A stretch of DNA of 64,000 nucleotides from a virus, in the IMG/VR virus record IMGVR_UViG_3300027734_002590, positions 37,663 to 101,662 of that record, one strand, 5' to 3'. Both the position numbers and the translations under genes were made by a program. The notes below the pieces were generated by a model. That model saw only the letters and a program-made list of their open reading frames with translations, did not search any database and was not told where the DNA came from. This document shows positions 60,942 to 64,000 of this stretch, one piece after another; the stretch's first letter is position 1; each line of letters opens with the position of its first letter.

Positions 60942-63113
60942 TCAAACACCTTTCTGTGTGTCAATTAAATTAATATACTCTGCCACTTTTTCGTTCGGAG
61001 CACTACGCAAATAGGCTAACAACGGATAATGTTGATAAACTACTTTACATTGTTCTTCAAACTTCTCAACTGTGTCTTGCGGGTTGAACGTAACGTTCTT
61101 AGCATACATACGGCACAGATTCTTCAAACTTTGTTCGCTGTAACGAATCTTATCAAATCCCTTAAACTGGTTAACTAATTTAACGTAAGGGCTTGCAGGA
61201 TTGGTTACGGCTTCGACAATGTTACTATTATACTGGCAAAGATTGAAATTGTCAACTGCTTGCAACACCAAACTCATAGTTAATTTGTTGTCAATGGCGC
61301 TCAATTCTTTAGCGATATGGTTTTCGAGGTTAATCCAGTTCTTTTGGGTTTGGATAAACTCAATGTCACTCTTACGGACACCGTAAACTGTAATATTGGT
61401 TAGACTAGATACACCACAGTCTTTTAAGTCTGCGTAGAAACGCTTAACATCAAAGCTATGGCCAATTACGCTGTTAACGATAAAACCACTCAACGGCAAA
61501 TAGTAATAAGTTTTATTTGCATCAAAGCTGTCTGCCTTACCTGCATCACGCCATACCATTTCTTTTTGGGTGTAGTAACCGCCGTACCCTTTTTGTTCGA
61601 GAGCCAAGATTGTTACATTCTTACCTAACGAATTATCCTTACGAGGTTTTTCTTTCAAAGAACTAGCAAGGAATCTGCGGGTAGTAGGAGGCTCAGCAAT
61701 TTCTGCAAAGAAGCCATCAACATTCATCTTGCGACTTTTGTCAACAGGATCTAAAACATAAACACTACGGCTGTATACATCCTTTTCGCTTTCGCGATAA
61801 TGGTACTTGGCACGTTCGCCTGCACCAGTCTTTAGATCGTTAATGATAAAATGACTATCAGCATCAACGGAAATACGCCAAACAGTTTTAATTTGTGTAC
61901 TGCCGTCGGCACCGCGAATATGCTCATTGTTAGACTTAAGACTATGAACGTTTTTAGCACTACGAGTCACTGCCAAACCACGCAAGGCAATATTGTACTT
62001 GCTAGCCAAATTGCTTACTTCTAAATTCCAACTGATTAGTTTAGTCCAACTTTTAGGATCTGCATCATAAGTGGGCAATTTAGCCTTGGCCGCATATTCT
62101 GCAACTGCCGCACCCCACAAAGAATTATCTCGCTTCTTATGAAGGAAGATAGCACGGTCCCACAAGTTAGGAATAGCATCTGCTTCTTTTGCCAAATGAA
62201 CCATCAATTGGTCGTTAACTGCGACCAGTTTACGTTTGATGCTGTCGATTGTACTAGGAATGTAGGACAACCCTTCACGTGAAGCTTGGAAGTCTAACTC
62301 GCCAATTGCAAAGTGCATTTCCAAACCACAACTCAACAGTGGTCGTAATTCACCTAAGCTCTTATCAGCTTCTGGAATTTGGATAGGGTATGCAATATTA
62401 CCCATAACTGCAAGACTGCTAGTTCGACTAGAATTTGTACCATGCACCCCGGGAATGATATCTTTAGTATCGTATTCAACATCAAAGAATTTAAACTCTG
62501 CACTACCGCTAACTACCGGACGCAATTTAAAATAAGTGTAGACCCCGCGAGCTTCATCGCGGAACTTGCTAAAGTCATAACGATCGTTTACAGAGAACTT
62601 AACTTCGACGCCGGCTGGCTCACTAGTTTCCTCAGTCATCATTAACGCAATGCTCGGGACTCCTTCTCCGTTAATGAACGCAGAGTATATGCCTTTCTTA
62701 CCACTTTGAATTGCAGTAACCGTAAAGTTATCAGTGTAACTAAAGGGAGACTTGCTACCTAAACCAAGAGCACCGATAAATTCATTAGAGGCTGTCTTGG
62801 TACTTTCAAAGTAAGTTGTGTAAATTTGAGTAACTTGCTCGTGGCTCAAGCCAGTACCGTAGTCGCGAATAGCGAACCAAGGTTCTAAAGTGTTAGGGAG
62901 ATGTACGTCGAATGGAGTTTCTTGTTTGCCAGCCGCAACATGACTGTCGACAGCATTACAACTCAATTCGCGGATGATAGCACGTATCTTGTTAGCATAT
63001 AAGCCTGAGCTCAAAATAGAGAATGCTTTAGCAGACGCTTTAATTTTAAAGTCGCCAATTTCCCCAACGTTACTCAAAACTGCTTCGTTTTGTGGAGCAT
63101 TGCTAAGAATCAT
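60942..63113 (-). CDS. rIIA: rIIA-like protein with GHKL ATPase domain
   Basis: 723 aa, similar in size to T4 rIIA (725). N-terminal GHKL ATPase: IRAIIRELSCNAVDSHVAAG (E and N of the N-box), FAIRDYGTGLSHEQV (D-x-G-x-G) and GALGLGSKSPFSYTD (G-rich lid). Long C-terminal region with beta and helical parts. With rIIB it defines this genome as T4-like. Sigma70 promoter at 63154, consistent with early or middle expression. Confidence 0.93.
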   Translation of the reverse strand: MILSNAPQNEAVLSNVGEIGDFKIKASAKAFSILSSGLYANKIRAIIRELSCNAVDSHVAAGKQETPFDVHLPNTLEPWFAIRDYGTGLSHEQVTQIYTTYFESTKTASNEFIGALGLGSKSPFSYTDNFTVTAIQSGKKGIYSAFINGEGVPSIALMMTEETSEPAGVEVKFSVNDRYDFSKFRDEARGVYTYFKLRPVVSGSAEFKFFDVEYDTKDIIPGVHGTNSSRTSSLAVMGNIAYPIQIPEADKSLGELRPLLSCGLEMHFAIGELDFQASREGLSYIPSTIDSIKRKLVAVNDQLMVHLAKEADAIPNLWDRAIFLHKKRDNSLWGAAVAEYAAKAKLPTYDADPKSWTKLISWNLEVSNLASKYNIALRGLAVTRSAKNVHSLKSNNEHIRGADGSTQIKTVWRISVDADSHFIINDLKTGAGERAKYHYRESEKDVYSRSVYVLDPVDKSRKMNVDGFFAEIAEPPTTRRFLASSLKEKPRKDNSLGKNVTILALEQKGYGGYYTQKEMVWRDAGKADSFDANKTYYYLPLSGFIVNSVIGHSFDVKRFYADLKDCGVSSLTNITVYGVRKSDIEFIQTQKNWINLENHIAKELSAIDNKLTMSLVLQAVDNFNLCQYNSNIVEAVTNPASPYVKLVNQFKGFDKIRYSEQSLKNLCRMYAKNVTFNPQDTVEKFEEQCKVVYQHYPLLAYLRSAPNEKVAEYINLIDTQKGV

Positions 63114-63153
63114 TTGATACCTTTCTGTGTCTGTTATCTAACTGTATGTATAT

Positions 63154-63182
63154 ATTATACAGTCAGAGTGGTAAAAGGTCAA
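63154..63182 (-). promoter_or_regulatory. Sigma70 promoter of rIIA-rIIB
   Basis: TTGACC, 17 bases, TATAAT on the minus strand, about 40 bases upstream of the ATG with AGAAAGG. Confidence 0.8.
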
Positions 63183-63208
63183 CCTATTTTGGTAAAAAAT
63201 TTACCAAA

Positions 63209-63790
63209 TTATTCGGGTTTTTTGGGAGGATGGTATAAACCCAACATTGGACGGCCATCCATTACGTTTGATGCATGGGGGCCTGCTTGGTTTACATAAT
63301 GTAGGAAAACTTGATATTGCTCATTACCGTTAAATTGCTCACGCCAGTGTTCTACTTCACACCCTTTATAGACTACTGCATCACCTGTCTCTAAAAGTAA
63401 CGGCTCGCCTTCGAAATAAATGGGCCAAGGACTAGGGTCGTTTGAAATATTTAGGCTAATTGAATATTCGCAACTTGGACGATCTGTGTGTTTTTTCATA
63501 TCCGCACCATTAAAGTAGATGCGACAAAAACTATAAGTCGGGTGTACTTTTATTTGAAACACCTCCTCAACAAGTGGTAAACATTGTAAAAGGAGGGCTT
63601 CGGTTACTGGAGTGCCGTAGTTGCCCCAGCAATCATGATCTACTGGTTGCCCGTCTGCAAATGCATTATGATCAGTTTGTGGTATACGATGCACAAAGTA
63701 CTGAGAGTTTTTCATGATCAACATAGTCTTTTTAACTAAGTCAATCGTTTGCGGATCTATTACATTTCGGACAACATGGTAGTTTTTCAT
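63209..63790 (-). CDS. 2OG/Fe(II)-dependent oxygenase (P4H-like)
   Basis: 193 aa. Beta-helix core with MKKHTDRPSCEYSISLNISN (H-x-D), LLETGDAVVYKGCEVEHWRE (distal His) and QVFLHYVNQ. The spacing and sequence fit phage prolyl-hydroxylase-like oxygenases. ATG five bases after TAAATA: leaderless late message. Fourth oxygenase-type gene in the window. Confidence 0.82.
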   Translation of the reverse strand: MKNYHVVRNVIDPQTIDLVKKTMLIMKNSQYFVHRIPQTDHNAFADGQPVDHDCWGNYGTPVTEALLLQCLPLVEEVFQIKVHPTYSFCRIYFNGADMKKHTDRPSCEYSISLNISNDPSPWPIYFEGEPLLLETGDAVVYKGCEVEHWREQFNGNEQYQVFLHYVNQAGPHASNVMDGRPMLGLYHPPKKPE

Positions 63791-63795
63791 ACAGA

Positions 63796-63801
63796 TATTT
63801 A
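63796..63801 (-). promoter_or_regulatory. Late-type promoter, leaderless
   Basis: Minus strand GTTAAATATCTGT then ATG at 63790; overlaps the stop codon of the AhpD-like gene. Confidence 0.65.
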
Positions 63802-64000
63802 ACTATTCAATACCTTGGCAACTGAATTCATGACACTGGCAATACGACCAATGTCACGAAGCTGTTCTACTGAGTAGCCTTCTTGTTTCAAAGTCTCATA
63901 ATGAGCTTTCACACAAAAATGGCATTTGCCAACAATACTAGCGGCCAAACTAAATGCTTCAAAGTTTGATTTGGTAGTACCACCGTGACTTGCAATAGCG
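63799..64000 (-). CDS. AhpD-like peroxidase / carboxymuconolactone decarboxylase family (5' part missing)
   Basis: C-terminal 66 residues visible. The redox motif C-x-x-C-x-x-x-H is present in VGKCHFCVKAHYETLKQEGY, followed by DIGRIASVMNSVAKVLNS, the typical end of AhpD-type alkyl hydroperoxidase D. It would reduce peroxides using a lipoamide-type partner. The start lies beyond the right edge. Confidence 0.85.
   Translation of the reverse strand, partial: AIASHGGTTKSNFEAFSLAASIVGKCHFCVKAHYETLKQEGYSVEQLRDIGRIASVMNSVAKVLNS

Noticed and set aside
1-64000. Bacterial chromosome as the source of the window
   Set aside because: Many cellular-type genes (dnaK, clpX, hemA, csgG) are present. However, rIIA/rIIB, T4-type late boxes, the MRAREFI protein, tightly overlapping tiny genes and the dense tRNA array favour a large phage. 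No rRNA or long metabolic operons are seen.

Overview
This window reads as part of the genome of a very large T4-like tailed phage (jumbo or megaphage class) rather than a bacterial chromosome. The phage evidence is direct. There is an adjacent rIIA/rIIB pair (60167-63113). Many very small genes overlap by ATGA. Leaderless promoters resemble the T4 late consensus TATAAATA. One protein carries an MRAREFI-type N-terminus (41282-42991), and a large membrane/coiled-coil protein resembles one I recall from T4-like cyanophages (55293-56708). There is also a dCMP deaminase, a MazG-like enzyme, a deoxyribonucleotidase and a dense tRNA array. No ribosomal RNA, capsid, tail or replication genes lie in the window. 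The base composition is AT-rich. The proteobacterial character of the cargo (alphaproteobacterial-type ALAS, TorF-type porin, curli, HldD, LpxH-like and ArnA-like enzymes) suggests a Gram-negative proteobacterial host.

Layout. 0-7.5 kb: small phage genes, a Bax-inhibitor-1 protein, nucleotide-pool and nuclease genes, a glycosyltransferase and a zincin peptidase. 7.5-9.6 kb: a full DnaK. 9.6-19.6 kb: glycan and methyltransferase genes, several 2OG/Fe(II)-type oxygenases, HldD, kinase and phosphatase genes, scattered tRNAs, and a 0.6-kb gene-free stretch rich in hairpins (13.7-14.3 kb). 19.6-24.0 kb: a tRNA array, almost all on the minus strand. With the outliers it totals 31 tRNA genes covering all 20 amino acids. 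It is interrupted by an RNA polymerase omega subunit gene, one opposite-strand gene, and several non-coding spacers closed by long perfect or near-perfect stems. 24.2-24.75 kb: a regulatory region with two GTTGTA/TACAAC palindromes and two tandem sigma70-type promoters pointing toward the array.

24.75-28.95 kb (plus strand): a sugar-epimerase/glycosyltransferase cluster, then small membrane proteins flanking a fibrinogen-like lectin. 28.9-35.8 kb: a D,D-peptidase, a fatty acid desaturase, a CHASE2 adenylate cyclase, and a GT4 / ATP-grasp / LpxH-like trio. 35.8-41.2 kb: a phage-borne curli module: two curlin-repeat proteins, a FecR protein ending in a curlin-like repeat, CsgG with an added SH3-like tail, and CsgF. 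43.0-46.2 kb: ferredoxin-dependent bilin reductase plus heme oxygenase, ClpS, Hsp20 and an ArnA-like epimerase. 46.2-48.2 kb: porin and transporter. 48.2-52.9 kb: a family of small Trp-tailed proteins, phosphohydrolases, and 5-aminolevulinate synthase with a DUF454 protein. 52.9-64 kb: exonuclease, bS21, ClpX, membrane and lipoproteins, rIIB/rIIA, a 2OG oxygenase and the end of an AhpD-like gene.

Taken together, the genes suggest a phage that equips the infected cell with its own tRNAs, chaperones, an unfoldase, protease adaptors and RNA polymerase/ribosome accessory subunits. It also remodels the envelope (LPS-type sugars, porin, lectin, amyloid export) and can redirect heme metabolism from ALAS through biliverdin to a bilin. 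The strongest candidates for something new are the curli module, the bilin branch, the structured RNA spacers of the tRNA array, and the leaderless TAAATA-N5-ATG promoter architecture. All functional statements come from reading the sequence; no database searches were possible.
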